Shown piece after piece: positions 54,116-63,722 of a DNA stretch of 64,000 bases (its first letter is position 1; every line of letters begins with the position of its first letter). This stretch comes from Gemmatimonadota bacterium (lineage in GTDB: Bacteria > JAAXHH01). The notes under the pieces were generated by a model that saw only the letters and a list, made by a program, of their open reading frames with translations, had not been told where the DNA came from and did no database searches. The position numbers and the translations under genes were made by a program. The stretch lies in NCBI GenBank assembly GCA_009841265.1, contig VXMB01000007.1, positions 62,001 to 126,000 of the forward strand, read 5' to 3'.

Positions 54116-54993
54116 AAACTGATCAACCAATGCGACCGGCGCGCGGACTGCGTGCCGCCGGGTTCTGCCTCCTGGCGTTGTTCGTCTTGCCGGGCATGCC
54201 GGCCCAGGAGGCATGGGCAGGCGGACCGGGCAGTCCGGCTGACCCGGCCGATCAAGGCGGTCCAGGCGGTCCGTCGGAAGAAAAGGGGCTCCAGATCGCC
54301 CGTGACGCCCGGAGCCAGGACGAGGGTTTCGGAAATTTCTCGGCCGGCATGACCATGGTCCTGCGCAACAAGAAGGGGCAGGAGAGCGTCCGCGAAGTGC
54401 GCGTGAAGGTGCTCGAGGCGGAAGACGACGGCAACAAGAGTCTCTTCGTGTTCGACCAGCCGCGCGACGCCCGGGGCACCGCGCTGCTCATACACGGCCA
54501 CAAGGACCGGCAGGACGACCAATGGCTCTACCTGCCGGCCCTGAAGCGCGTCAAGCGCATCAGTTCTTCCAACCGGTCGGGTTCCTTCATGGGAAGCGAG
54601 TTCACCTACGAGGACATGACGGTCCAGGAAGTGGAGAAATACACCTACCGGTACCTGCGCGACGAACCTTGCGGAGACGGCCTGGACTGCGTGGTCACCG
54701 AGCGCATCCCGGTGGAGAAGGGATCGGTCTACCGCCGCCAGCTCGTCTGGCGCGACAAGTCGGCGCTACGCGTCTGGAAAGTGGAATACTACGACCGCAA
54801 GGACGCCCATCTGAAAACGCTTACCGTGGCTGAGTACCGCCAGTATCTCGACCGTTACTGGCGGGCCGGCAGTATGGCCATGGTGAACCATCTGACGGGC
54901 AAGAGCACCGACCTGGTGTGGACGGATTACCAGTTCGGGACCGACATCGACGACCGCGACTTCACCCGCACCGGGCTGAGGCGGGTGCGGTGA
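54112..54993 (+). CDS. LolA-like outer-membrane lipoprotein-sorting family protein (PF17131 type)
   Basis: 293 aa with a signal peptide (about 15-38, LRAAGFCLLALFVLPGMPAQEAWA). After a Gly/Pro-rich linker (40-60) the core shows KSLFVFDQPRDARGTALLIHG, DDQWLYLPALKRVKRISSSNRSGSFMGSEFTYEDM and a terminal YQFGTDIDDRDFTRTGLRRV. These are hallmarks of the family that accompanies MMPL/RND exporters. The LolA fold offers a hydrophobic cavity for an acyl chain, so it may carry a lipid through the periplasm. Coupled on both sides (ATGA, TGATG). Confidence 0.87.
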   Translation: MKTDQPMRPARGLRAAGFCLLALFVLPGMPAQEAWAGGPGSPADPADQGGPGGPSEEKGLQIARDARSQDEGFGNFSAGMTMVLRNKKGQESVREVRVKVLEAEDDGNKSLFVFDQPRDARGTALLIHGHKDRQDDQWLYLPALKRVKRISSSNRSGSFMGSEFTYEDMTVQEVEKYTYRYLRDEPCGDGLDCVVTERIPVEKGSVYRRQLVWRDKSALRVWKVEYYDRKDAHLKTLTVAEYRQYLDRYWRAGSMAMVNHLTGKSTDLVWTDYQFGTDIDDRDFTRTGLRRVR

Positions 54994-56327
54994 TGCCCTC
55001 GCGGGCCCTGGTTCGCCTCCTGTGGTTCGGCGTCTGTCTGATCGGTGTCGCGATACATCCGGTTGCGTCGCGCGGCCAGGCCGGAAGCTACTATACTGAC
55101 CTGTCGGGCCGGTTTGCAGCGGAAAGCCGGTGGTTCCCCAAGGCCGCCCTTTTCCAGGGCCAGGGTTCCCACGCGAGCGGATTCGTAGCGGAACCCAACC
55201 TCTACCTCGAAGACGAAGCGGGCCGCATCCTCAATGTGACGCCCTGGTTCCGCTACGACAGCGCGGACGACCGACGTACCCACTTCGACCTGCGGGAAGC
55301 GTACCTCCTGCTTTCAGGCGCCGCCGGCAACGGGGAATGGGAACTGCGCCTGGGCGTGGACCGCGTATTCTGGGGCGTGGTCGAGTCCCGCCACCTGGTG
55401 GACATCGTCAACCAGATCGACCTGGTCGAACATCCCGACGAAAAGACCCGGATGGGGCAGCCCATGGCCTACGTGACCTGGTCGTCGGACTGGGGCGTGG
55501 TGGAACTGCTGGGCATGTCCTGGCACCGGAAACGCACGTTCCCCGGCAGCGACGGCCGGCTGCGCGCTTCGGTGGTCGTCGACAATAACCTGGCGGAATA
55601 CGAAAGTTCGTCCGGGAAGTGGCATCCGGATTTCGCCGCCCGCTACAGTCATACCCTGGGCTTGCTGGACTTCGGGGCCAGCATATTCGACGGCACGGCC
55701 AGGGAGCCTTCCTTCGGCCTGTGCTTTGATTGCGGCGAACCGGGCGTTCCGTCCAACCTGCCCGGCTCGTCCGGTCCGCCCGGCTCACCCGACTCGTCCG
55801 GTCCGCCCGTTCTGCCCGTGCCGATACTCTATCCCATATACCATCAGATCCGCCAGTTCGGCCTGGACGCCCAGTGGACCACCGGGTCCCTGCTGCTCAA
55901 GCTGGAAGCGATCAGGCGGTCCGGTGCGCGCAACCTGGCGGGCGAGGAAGAGACCTTCAACGCCTTCGTGCTGGGCGGCGAGTACACGTTTTTTTCCTTG
56001 TGGAATACGGACGCCGACCTTACTCTTTTCGCCGAATGGGACCGTGACGGACGCGGCCGACGCGCGACCAATTTCTATGAAAACGACCTCTTCGCCGCCC
56101 TTCGGCTCATGCTGAACGATGTCCAGGGTACGGAGGCGACGGTGAGTGTACTGCACGATCTCGACAAGCGTCAGCGCATCTACGGTCTTGAACTGGCGCG
56201 CCGGCTGTCGGATGCTGTTTCCCTGGACCTGGGAGCGGTCGCGATCACCAACATCGACCGCGACGATCTGTACTACGATCTCCGGCAGGACGGTTTCGTT
56301 CAGCTGGGTATTAACTACCATTTCTGA
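54993..56327 (+). CDS. outer-membrane beta-barrel protein, unknown substrate
   Basis: 444 aa with a signal peptide (about 8-30). Alternating amphipathic strands with aromatic girdles continue to the end, which closes with the barrel signature FVQLGINYHF (C-terminal Phe). A Pro/Gly/Ser linker at about 250-275 (GSSGPPGSPDSSGPP) looks like repeat expansion in an external loop. It resembles DUF1302-type proteins that go with RND/LolA-like pairs. TGATG overlap with the previous gene. Confidence 0.8.
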   Translation: MPSRALVRLLWFGVCLIGVAIHPVASRGQAGSYYTDLSGRFAAESRWFPKAALFQGQGSHASGFVAEPNLYLEDEAGRILNVTPWFRYDSADDRRTHFDLREAYLLLSGAAGNGEWELRLGVDRVFWGVVESRHLVDIVNQIDLVEHPDEKTRMGQPMAYVTWSSDWGVVELLGMSWHRKRTFPGSDGRLRASVVVDNNLAEYESSSGKWHPDFAARYSHTLGLLDFGASIFDGTAREPSFGLCFDCGEPGVPSNLPGSSGPPGSPDSSGPPVLPVPILYPIYHQIRQFGLDAQWTTGSLLLKLEAIRRSGARNLAGEEETFNAFVLGGEYTFFSLWNTDADLTLFAEWDRDGRGRRATNFYENDLFAALRLMLNDVQGTEATVSVLHDLDKRQRIYGLELARRLSDAVSLDLGAVAITNIDRDDLYYDLRQDGFVQLGINYHF

Positions 56328-56350
56328 CGCCGACGACGATTACCGGAATC

Positions 56351-57244
56351 ATGTCCAAACTGGTCCAAGGCATCTGGCCGGCGCTCTGCACGCCTTTCGA
56401 TGAAGGGCTCGAGCTGTCGCCCGGCCGGGTGGCGCCCCTGGTGCGTCACCTGGTGGACGCCGGCAGTAACGGATTCTTCATTACCGGAGGCACGGGCGAG
56501 GGCCGGCAGATGTCCGTCGCGGAGCGGCGGCGGATGTGCGAGACCGTTACCCGTTACGTCGCGGGCCAGGTCCCGGTGGTCTTTCACGTGGGCGGCACGA
56601 CCACGGAGGACGCCGTCGTCCTCGCGTCGGAGGCCGGCGCGCTGGGTGCGGACGCCGTGGCTTCCGTCGCCCCCGCGGACCAACCCAACGACCTGGCGGC
56701 CGCCGTACGACACTATGCCGCCATCGGAGGCGCTTCGAAGGTCCCGTTCTACGTCTACTGGCTCGCGCGCGACGTGGACGGGCAGGTCTCGCCCGGGCAG
56801 TTCCTGGAGGCCATGGATTCGGTACCCAATTTCGCCGGCCTCAAGTTCACGGACCCGAACTTCTTCGTGTTTCAGCAGCTCGTGGACCTGTCCGGGGGCA
56901 GGCTGAACGCCATCACGGGGCCGGACGAGATGTGCGTGGCGGGGTTCGTGATGGGCAGCGACGGGGCCATCGGTTCCACGTACAACATCATGCCCCGGAT
57001 GTTCCTGCGCATGTACGACGCCTTTCGAAACGGCCGAATTCAGGAAGCCATGGCACTGCAGGTACAGGCCAACCGGGTCATCGCGCTGCTGATTTCGGTG
57101 GGCGTCCTGGCCGGGATCAAGAAGATGCTCGAATGGCGCGGAGTTCCCGTGGGGCCGCCGCGCCCGCCCACCGCCCGGCTGTCCGCGGAAGGGGAAGACC
57201 GGCTGCGGACCGGCTTGGCGGCCCTGGATTTCGACGTAGTATAG
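56351..57244 (+). CDS. DapA/NanA-family lyase or dehydratase
   Basis: 297-aa class I TIM-barrel protein. GGTGEG at 46-51, Y136 in FYVYW and the Schiff-base lysine K165 in FAGLKFTDPN are all in place. GLKFT and YVYW lean towards N-acetylneuraminate lyase or keto-deoxy-sugar-acid enzymes over dihydrodipicolinate synthase. The gene starts 23 bp after the barrel gene. Its role with the carboxylase genes downstream is unclear. Confidence 0.85.
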   Translation: MSKLVQGIWPALCTPFDEGLELSPGRVAPLVRHLVDAGSNGFFITGGTGEGRQMSVAERRRMCETVTRYVAGQVPVVFHVGGTTTEDAVVLASEAGALGADAVASVAPADQPNDLAAAVRHYAAIGGASKVPFYVYWLARDVDGQVSPGQFLEAMDSVPNFAGLKFTDPNFFVFQQLVDLSGGRLNAITGPDEMCVAGFVMGSDGAIGSTYNIMPRMFLRMYDAFRNGRIQEAMALQVQANRVIALLISVGVLAGIKKMLEWRGVPVGPPRPPTARLSAEGEDRLRTGLAALDFDVV

Positions 57245-57305
57245 TTCACGCAGGTGGGGCCGTCTCGATCCAATCGTTCCGGTCCCGCCGGGAGAACCGT
57301 ATCCC

Positions 57306-58856
57306 ATGTCCATGTCCGAGAAGATGAAACACCTGGACGCGCTGCGAAAACAGGCGGCCGAAGGCGGCGGGCAGCGCCGTATCGCCCGGCAGCACGAGGC
57401 CGGGAAATGGACCGCCAGGGAGCGGGTAGCCTTTCTCCTGGACGAGGGCAGTTTCGAGGAGATCGGCGCCTTCGTGACCCACGACTGCCGGGATTTCGGC
57501 ATGGAAGGCACGGAAGTGCTCGGCGACGGCGTGATCACGGGCTACGGCACCATCGACGGCCGCAGCGTCTACGTCGTGTCCGAAGACTTCACCGTATTCG
57601 GCGGTTCGCTGGGACAGGCCTACGGCGAGAAGATCTGCAAGGTCATGGACCTCGCCATGAAGAACGGCGCGCCGGTCATCAGCCTGAAGGATTCCGGTGG
57701 CGCGCGCATCCAGGAAGGAGTGGTCAGCCTCGCGGGCTACGCCGACATCTTCCTGCGCAACGTACAGGCTTCCGGCGTGATCCCGCAGATTTCGGTGATC
57801 ATGGGGCCTTGTGCGGGCGGCGCGGTCTACTCTCCGGCCATGACCGACTTCGTTTTCATGGTCGAGGATACCAGCTACATGTTCATCACCGGACCGGACG
57901 TGATCCGCGCGGTGACCCACGAAGAGGTGACTTTCGACGAACTGGGCGGCGCGCACGTCCATAACTCCGTGACCGGCGTGGCCCATTTTTCCGCGCCGGA
58001 CGAACCTTCGTGCCTTTCCATGGTGAAGGAGCTCCTGGCGTTCCTGCCCTCGAACAACATGGAAGATCCACTGCGGACTGCGTCTACGGACGACCCCGAC
58101 CGGATGGACGAAGAACTTGCCCGCATCGTGCCGGACGACGCTAACAAACCCTACGACATCAAGGACGTGATCCACCGGGTGGTGGACCATGGCGACTTCT
58201 TCGAAGTGCATGGCGAGTTCGCCGACAATATCGTCGTGGGGTTCGCCCGTTTCAACGGCCGGACCGCCGGCATCGTCGCCAACCAGCCCGCTTCGCTCGC
58301 CGGCGTGCTGGACATTGACGCGTCCGTGAAGGGCGCGCGGTTCGTGCGCTTCTGCGACGCCTTCAACATACCCCTCGTGGTCTTCGAGGACGTGCCCGGG
58401 TTTTTGCCCGGCGTAAGCCAGGAGCACGGCGGCATCATCAAGGAAGGCGCCAAGCTGCTCTACGCGTTCTGTGAAAGCACGGTACCCCGGCTGACCGTGG
58501 TCACGCGCAAGGCCTACGGCGGCGCCTACTGCGTGATGAACAGCAAGCAGATACGGGCCGACATCAACTACGCCTGGCCGTCCGGGCAGTTCGCGGTCAT
58601 GGGTCCGGAAGCCTCGGTGAATGTGCTCTACCGCCGGGAACTGGCCGAGGCGGATGACCCCGACGCCCTGCGCGAGGAACTGACCTCCGAATTCCGGGAA
58701 AAGTTCGACAATCCCTACGTCGCGGCGAAAATCGGGTATATCGATGAAGTGATCCAGCCCCAGGAGACCCGTCCACGTATCATTTCCGCGCTGGAAATGC
58801 TCAAGAACAAGCGAGACGCGAATCCTCCCAAGAAACACGGGAACATCCCGCTGTAA
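57306..58856 (+). CDS. acyl-CoA carboxylase beta subunit (propionyl-CoA type)
   Basis: 516-aa carboxyltransferase that moves CO2 from carboxybiotin to acyl-CoA. Family blocks: DEGSFEEIGAFVTH, GDGVITGYGTIDGR, the acyl-CoA oxyanion loops SGGARIQEGV and GPCAGGAVYSPA, DVPGFLPGVSQEHGGIIKEGAK, and a C-terminal KKHGNIPL. The length fits PccB. It is the first of three carboxylase genes, followed 8 bp later by the biotin carboxylase. Confidence 0.94.
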   Translation: MSMSEKMKHLDALRKQAAEGGGQRRIARQHEAGKWTARERVAFLLDEGSFEEIGAFVTHDCRDFGMEGTEVLGDGVITGYGTIDGRSVYVVSEDFTVFGGSLGQAYGEKICKVMDLAMKNGAPVISLKDSGGARIQEGVVSLAGYADIFLRNVQASGVIPQISVIMGPCAGGAVYSPAMTDFVFMVEDTSYMFITGPDVIRAVTHEEVTFDELGGAHVHNSVTGVAHFSAPDEPSCLSMVKELLAFLPSNNMEDPLRTASTDDPDRMDEELARIVPDDANKPYDIKDVIHRVVDHGDFFEVHGEFADNIVVGFARFNGRTAGIVANQPASLAGVLDIDASVKGARFVRFCDAFNIPLVVFEDVPGFLPGVSQEHGGIIKEGAKLLYAFCESTVPRLTVVTRKAYGGAYCVMNSKQIRADINYAWPSGQFAVMGPEASVNVLYRRELAEADDPDALREELTSEFREKFDNPYVAAKIGYIDEVIQPQETRPRIISALEMLKNKRDANPPKKHGNIPL

Positions 58857-58864
58857 GAGGGTAC

Positions 58865-60388
58865 ATGATCCGAAAAATCCTGATCGCCAACCGCGGAGAG
58901 ATCGCCGTCCGGGTGATCCGCACGTGCCGGGAAATGGGCATCGAATCGACGGCCGTCTTCTCCGAGGCGGACCGCACCGCCCTGCACGTCCAGTTCGCCG
59001 ACGAGGCCTTCTGCATTGGCGACGCGCCTTCCTCGGACAGTTACCTTCGCGTGGACCGGATCATAGAGACGGCTAAGAAGGCCGGCGCCGACGCGGTACA
59101 TCCGGGATACGGGTTTCTTTCCGAAAACGGGGAGTTCGCCGATCGCTGCGCGGAGGCCGGCATCACGTTCATCGGCCCTTCCGGCGAGGCCATGCGGACC
59201 ATGGGAAGCAAGACGGCGGCACGAAAGACCATGCGCGAGGCCGGGGTGCCCGTCGTACCGGGGACCGAAGAAGGGATCGACAGCGACGAGGAAGCCCTCG
59301 GCGCGGCGGAATCCATCGGCTACCCGGTTCTCGTGAAGGCGGCCATGGGCGGCGGCGGCAAGGGCATGCGCGTCGTGGAATCCCCGGACGACCTGGCCGG
59401 CGCGCTCCGGACCGCGCGGTCCGAGGCCCAGTCCGCCTTCGGCGACGCCACGGTCTACCTGGAGAAATACCTGGTGGAACCCCGCCACGTGGAATTCCAG
59501 GTCCTCGCCGACCGGCACGGGCACGCGGTGCATCTTGGCGAGCGGGAGTGTTCGATCCAGCGCCGCCACCAGAAGCTCATCGAAGAATCGCCCTCCTGCA
59601 TTCTCGACGATACGCTGCGGAACGCCATGGGAGAAGCGGCCGTACGGGCCGCCGAAGCCGTCCAGTACACCAACGCCGGTACCGTGGAGTTCATCGTCGA
59701 CCAGGACCGTCAGTTCTATTTCCTCGAGATGAACACCCGCCTTCAGGTCGAGCACCCAGTCACCGAACTGAGAACGGGGCAGGACCTGGTCCGGCGACAG
59801 ATCGAAATCGCCGCCGGCATGCCCCTACCCTTCAGGCAGGAAGACGTGCGCCTGCTCGGCGCGGCACTGGAATGCCGCATCTCCGCAGAAGATCCCAATG
59901 CGCAGTTCATGCCTTCGGTCGGCGTGGTTACGCGCCTGAGCGAGCCGGGCGGCCCCGGTGTCCGGCTGGACAGCGGTTTCTGCGTGGGATACGAGGTGCC
60001 GATCTATTACGATCCCATGATCGCCAAGCTCATCGTATGGGCAGAGAAGCGGGAAGAAGCGATCGCCCGCATGAAAAGAGCCCTGGGAGAATACGATATC
60101 GGCGGTATCAAGACCACCATTCCGTTTCACCTCCGGGCCCTGTCGGACCCCCGGTTCACTTCCGGCGACTATTCCACCTCTTTCGTCGATACTATGGGGC
60201 CTGACGAAGACGCCGGGGCCGATGAGCGTCATATCGCCGCCGCCTTCGCCGCCATCATGAAGCACCGGGAAGCGAGACGGGCGGTGCCGGCCGGGGTCGG
60301 CGGGGATGGATCCGATGGACCGCCTGGATCCGGAGAGAGTCCGTGGAAGCTGACCGGCCGGCGCGAAGCCATGCGCCGGGGCCGATGA
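58865..60388 (+). CDS. biotin carboxylase subunit of acyl-CoA carboxylase
   Basis: 507 aa. RKILIANRGEIAVRVIRTCREMGI, the ATP-grasp loop GGGGKGMR near 160, EKYLVEPRHVEFQVLAD, EMNTRLQVEHPVTE and the PCC-type KLIVWAEKREEAIARM region are present. The domain ends near 450. The last 55 residues are a Gly/Pro/Arg-rich tail with no known domain. The biotin carrier lies in a separate gene, so the usual PccA chain is split. Confidence 0.94.
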   Translation: MIRKILIANRGEIAVRVIRTCREMGIESTAVFSEADRTALHVQFADEAFCIGDAPSSDSYLRVDRIIETAKKAGADAVHPGYGFLSENGEFADRCAEAGITFIGPSGEAMRTMGSKTAARKTMREAGVPVVPGTEEGIDSDEEALGAAESIGYPVLVKAAMGGGGKGMRVVESPDDLAGALRTARSEAQSAFGDATVYLEKYLVEPRHVEFQVLADRHGHAVHLGERECSIQRRHQKLIEESPSCILDDTLRNAMGEAAVRAAEAVQYTNAGTVEFIVDQDRQFYFLEMNTRLQVEHPVTELRTGQDLVRRQIEIAAGMPLPFRQEDVRLLGAALECRISAEDPNAQFMPSVGVVTRLSEPGGPGVRLDSGFCVGYEVPIYYDPMIAKLIVWAEKREEAIARMKRALGEYDIGGIKTTIPFHLRALSDPRFTSGDYSTSFVDTMGPDEDAGADERHIAAAFAAIMKHREARRAVPAGVGGDGSDGPPGSGESPWKLTGRREAMRRGR

Positions 60389-60440
60389 CGGCCTTCCCGC
60401 CGCGGGCTGACCGGTTCGTGAGGCGGCGAAAGGGTGCACA

Positions 60441-60947
60441 TTGAGCTATCTCGTCACGATACAAGGTACGACATACACCGTCAGCCTGGATGACCGGGAA
60501 GGACGGGTCGCGCTGGAAATCGACGGTCGCCCGGTGGAAATCGACATGGCCTCGATTCAGGGGGATCAGTTCTATTCCCTGCTCATCGAAGGGAGGTCCT
60601 ATACGGCGGTCGCGGCGACCTGGGGCGAGCAACGGGAGGTCAGGGTCAACGGCGTATCGTCCGTGGTCACCGTTGAAGACGAACAACTGGCCCGGTTGCG
60701 CGGCCAGGTCAAGACCCGCCGACGCGCCGGGGGCGAACAGATCAAGGCGACCATGCCCGGCCGCGTCGTGTCGATTTCCGTTGCGGTGGGCGATACGGTG
60801 GAGACCGGCCACGGTGTGGTCGTCATCGAAGCCATGAAGATGGAGAACGAACTGCGGGCCCATGCGGGCGGCACGGTCAAGGATATCCGGGTCGGCGAAG
60901 GGGACACGGTAGACAAGAACGACGTGCTGGTGGTCATCGGGGACTGA
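60441..60947 (+). CDS. biotin carboxyl carrier protein with BT-like N-terminal domain
   Basis: 168 aa. Residues 1-95 resemble the beta-barrel domain that docks PccA to PccB. The biotinyl domain follows (100-168) with biotinylation lysine K133 in EAMKMENEL and IKATMPGRVVSI before it. TTG start. It lies 52 bp after the biotin carboxylase gene; that gap holds no gene. Confidence 0.9.
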   Translation: MSYLVTIQGTTYTVSLDDREGRVALEIDGRPVEIDMASIQGDQFYSLLIEGRSYTAVAATWGEQREVRVNGVSSVVTVEDEQLARLRGQVKTRRRAGGEQIKATMPGRVVSISVAVGDTVETGHGVVVIEAMKMENELRAHAGGTVKDIRVGEGDTVDKNDVLVVIGD

Positions 60948-60959
60948 AAGGGCGTTTAA

Positions 60960-61823
60960 ATGCGACTGGGTGTCGTGGGATTCGTACCGGGGGACCCCCG
61001 GGCCGTCACGGCAGCGGTGTTAAAAAAGGGCCTGGATCTGGGCGTTACCTCGGTCTGCTACCACGGTTCCGGCGAGGTCCTGGACGCGTTGACGACAGAG
61101 GACTGTAACCGCGTCAATGCGCTCTATGATGATCTGGGCCTGGAACTGGCCCAGTTCGGCATTGGCTACCGCGAGTGCCTCTTCGACCAGGACGGATCGG
61201 TGCGTGACCGGGTCGTATCGACCATAGGCCGCGGCATCGAAGCAGGCCGGGCACTGATGGCCCACAACGTATTGATCCGGACCGGCAGCCTGAACCCGGC
61301 GGGGTCCTACGACCCCACGCCCGAGAACCACGAACCGGGACGGCTTGACGTGCTGATCGACACCTTGTCGCGGGTCGCGGACAAGGCGGAGGAGGAGGGG
61401 ATGACCGTCGTGATCGAGACCCACGTGCTCACGATCATGGGGTCGCCCGAGATCAACCGGCAGGTGATCGAATCCGTCGGGTCCGAACGACTGCGCGTGG
61501 TCATGGATTTCGTGAACCACTTTCAGTCCCTGGACCAGGCTTACAACAGCACGAAGCGCCTGAACCACATCTTCGACGTCATGGGGCCGATCTCGACGGT
61601 CTCCCACATCAAGGACCTCTGCGTGGAACCCGGCTTCGTCCTCCACATGAACGAGGAAGTGCCCGGCGCCGGGGTGCTCGACCTGGTCACGGCCGTGCGG
61701 CGGTGGGAGGAGGTTCAGCCGGAAGGCTACATGCTGGTGGAGCATTTGCCCGAGGACAAGATCCCGACGGCCGTCGCGAACGTCCGGCGCATCGCGGCGG
61801 AAGCCGGGGTGGAAATCGTCTGA
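60960..61823 (+). CDS. sugar-phosphate isomerase/epimerase-like TIM-barrel protein (xylose-isomerase/AP-endonuclease 2 fold)
   Basis: 287 aa. Barrel strands MRLGVVGFVPG, VCYHG and LIRTGS are seen, with metal-site candidates E in VVIETHVLT, D and H in VMDFVNHF, H in SHIKDLC and E in YMLVEHLP. The order matches the PF01261 family. AAAGGG lies 7 bp before the ATG. The preceding genes make an acyl-CoA carboxylase, which gives no clue to the substrate. Confidence 0.82.
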   Translation: MRLGVVGFVPGDPRAVTAAVLKKGLDLGVTSVCYHGSGEVLDALTTEDCNRVNALYDDLGLELAQFGIGYRECLFDQDGSVRDRVVSTIGRGIEAGRALMAHNVLIRTGSLNPAGSYDPTPENHEPGRLDVLIDTLSRVADKAEEEGMTVVIETHVLTIMGSPEINRQVIESVGSERLRVVMDFVNHFQSLDQAYNSTKRLNHIFDVMGPISTVSHIKDLCVEPGFVLHMNEEVPGAGVLDLVTAVRRWEEVQPEGYMLVEHLPEDKIPTAVANVRRIAAEAGVEIV

Positions 61824-61845
61824 CGATACCGCAAAGGACAAGAGT

Positions 61846-63579
61846 CTACGTCCCGATTGACGCCTTCACCGCTTGCACCAGCCCGTCCCCCAGCGGCACA
61901 TCCTTCATCTCGCCCGACCGCCGTATCTTGAGTTCCACAACGCCTTTTACTACCCCGCGCCTGCCCACGGTCAGCCTCACCGGAATGCCCATGAGATCCG
62001 CGTCGTTGAACTTCACTCCGGCGCGATCGTCGCGGTCGTCGAAGAGCACTTCGAGTCCCTCCGAGACCAGGGTTTCGAAAACCGATTCCGCCACGTCAGA
62101 TAGGCGGGGATCGCCGCCGGACAGGTCGATGACGACCACTTGGAATGGTGCCGCGGCCGCGGGCCAGCAGATGCCGTTGTCGTCGTGGTGGCGCTCCACG
62201 ATCGACGCCATGAGGCGGTCGATGCCGATCCCGTAGCAGCCCATCACGATGGGGCGGGAGACATTCTCCTGGTCCAGGTAGCCCGCGTTCATGGCCTTGC
62301 TGTACTTGTCCCCGAGCTTGAAGATGTTTCCGACTTCGATGCCCTGGTCGGCCCGGAGGCCGCCGCCGCAAGCGGGGCAGGCGTCTCCGTCGCCGGCCGC
62401 GGCGATGTCCGCGACGATATCGGCTTCGTAGTCCCGTCCGTAATTCACATGGCGCACGTGATAATCGATCCGGTTGGCTCCTGCGACCAGGTTGAAGCAG
62501 GCCGGGATCAGATCGTCGACGACGAGGAGCGATCGGTACCGGTCAATGCCGAGCGGGGAACCGAAGCCGGGTTCCGCGCCGACGGCACGTATCTCCTCCG
62601 GCATGGCCGGCCGAAGCAGGAGCGCTCCGACCGCATTGGCCAGCTTGGTATCGCTGAGTTCCATGTCTCCCCTGAGCACGGCAAACACGAACCGTTCCAC
62701 CGGCCCGTCCTGTTCGTCCGCGACGGTGGCGACCATGAACACGGCCTTGGCGGTCTTCGTCGCAGGGATGTCCAGGTACCGGGCAAGATCGTCGATCGTA
62801 GCGGTGCCCGGCGTGTGGATGTCCTCGAGGGGCAGCCGTTCCTCGGCGGTCGGGCGGTCTTTCCCGAATAGTGCAACCTGCCTGTTTGCACGGTATCCGC
62901 AGGCTTCGCAGGACAGGATCGTGTCTTCGCCGGACGGCGCCGGCTCGATGAACTCGTGGGCGTCCGATCCGCCCATCATCCCCGGGTCGCTGCGCACCGC
63001 CACCGCATCGAGCCCGCAGCGCCTGAATATATTGGTATAGGCCTGAAAGACCTTCTCGTACCAGTCGTCCAGATCCCCGGCATCCACGTGAAAAGAGTAT
63101 CCGTCCTTCATCGTGAACTCGCGCATGCGGATCAGCCCGGCTCGCGGTCGCGGCTCATCTCTGAACTTAGTTTGGATCTGGTACAGCAGGCAGGGCATTT
63201 GACGATAGCTTCTGATCACGTCGCGTATCAGGGACGTCACCACCTCTTCGTGAGTCATCGCCAGGCACAGATCGCGGCCGTTCCGGTCCTTCAGCCGGGC
63301 CATGTCGCTCCCGATCTTCTGCCACCGGCCGCTCTCCCGCCAGAGATCCGCCGGCTGCACCACGGGCAGCGCTACCTCCTGGCCACCGATGGCGTCCATC
63401 TCTTCGCGAACGATCTCTTCGATGCGTCGCTTGACCCGCAGGCCGAGGGGCAGGTAGGCGAAGATGCCGGAAGCCACCTGCCGGACGAGACCCGCGCGAA
63501 GGAGAAGCTGGTGGCTGGGCGTTTCCGCTTCGCCCTGTGCCTCGCGCAGCGTTTGATAGAAGAACTTTGAGAGACGCAT
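61846..63579 (-). CDS. proS: prolyl-tRNA synthetase
   Basis: 577-aa class II synthetase of the bacterial type. MRLSKFFYQTLREAQGEAE start, motif 1 in GLRVKRRIEEIVREEMDAIGGQEVALPVVQP, motif 2 in FRDEPRPRAGLIRMREFTMKDGYSFH and motif 3 in MGCYGIGIDRLMASIVE. The editing INS domain is present at about 230-390. The ATG at 63579 gives the normal N-terminus; the frame extends 9 bp further to a GTG. Convergent with the isomerase gene. Confidence 0.96.
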   Translation of the reverse strand: MRLSKFFYQTLREAQGEAETPSHQLLLRAGLVRQVASGIFAYLPLGLRVKRRIEEIVREEMDAIGGQEVALPVVQPADLWRESGRWQKIGSDMARLKDRNGRDLCLAMTHEEVVTSLIRDVIRSYRQMPCLLYQIQTKFRDEPRPRAGLIRMREFTMKDGYSFHVDAGDLDDWYEKVFQAYTNIFRRCGLDAVAVRSDPGMMGGSDAHEFIEPAPSGEDTILSCEACGYRANRQVALFGKDRPTAEERLPLEDIHTPGTATIDDLARYLDIPATKTAKAVFMVATVADEQDGPVERFVFAVLRGDMELSDTKLANAVGALLLRPAMPEEIRAVGAEPGFGSPLGIDRYRSLLVVDDLIPACFNLVAGANRIDYHVRHVNYGRDYEADIVADIAAAGDGDACPACGGGLRADQGIEVGNIFKLGDKYSKAMNAGYLDQENVSRPIVMGCYGIGIDRLMASIVERHHDDNGICWPAAAAPFQVVVIDLSGGDPRLSDVAESVFETLVSEGLEVLFDDRDDRAGVKFNDADLMGIPVRLTVGRRGVVKGVVELKIRRSGEMKDVPLGDGLVQAVKASIGT

Positions 63580-63655
63580 GAAAAGCACCGTAACCGGTTC
63601 CCGGGCCAGCCGGGCGGTGATGATTCGGACATGCCTTCGGACGATGCATAAACGG

Positions 63656-63683
63656 TTGCTTACGAACCGCCTGCGGGTATATT
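63656..63683 (+). promoter_or_regulatory. candidate promoter of the S9 peptidase gene
   Basis: TTGCTT, 16 bp, TATATT, about 40-70 bp before the possible starts of the gene at the right edge. Confidence 0.4.
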
Positions 63684-63722
63684 CAAGAAAGGATTTAAGC
63701 GCGGTGATTACAAGCTGTAAAC

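Noticed and set aside
57246..58838. 530-codon open frame opposite the carboxylase beta subunit
   Set aside because: Antisense shadow; PccB motifs on the plus strand are intact.
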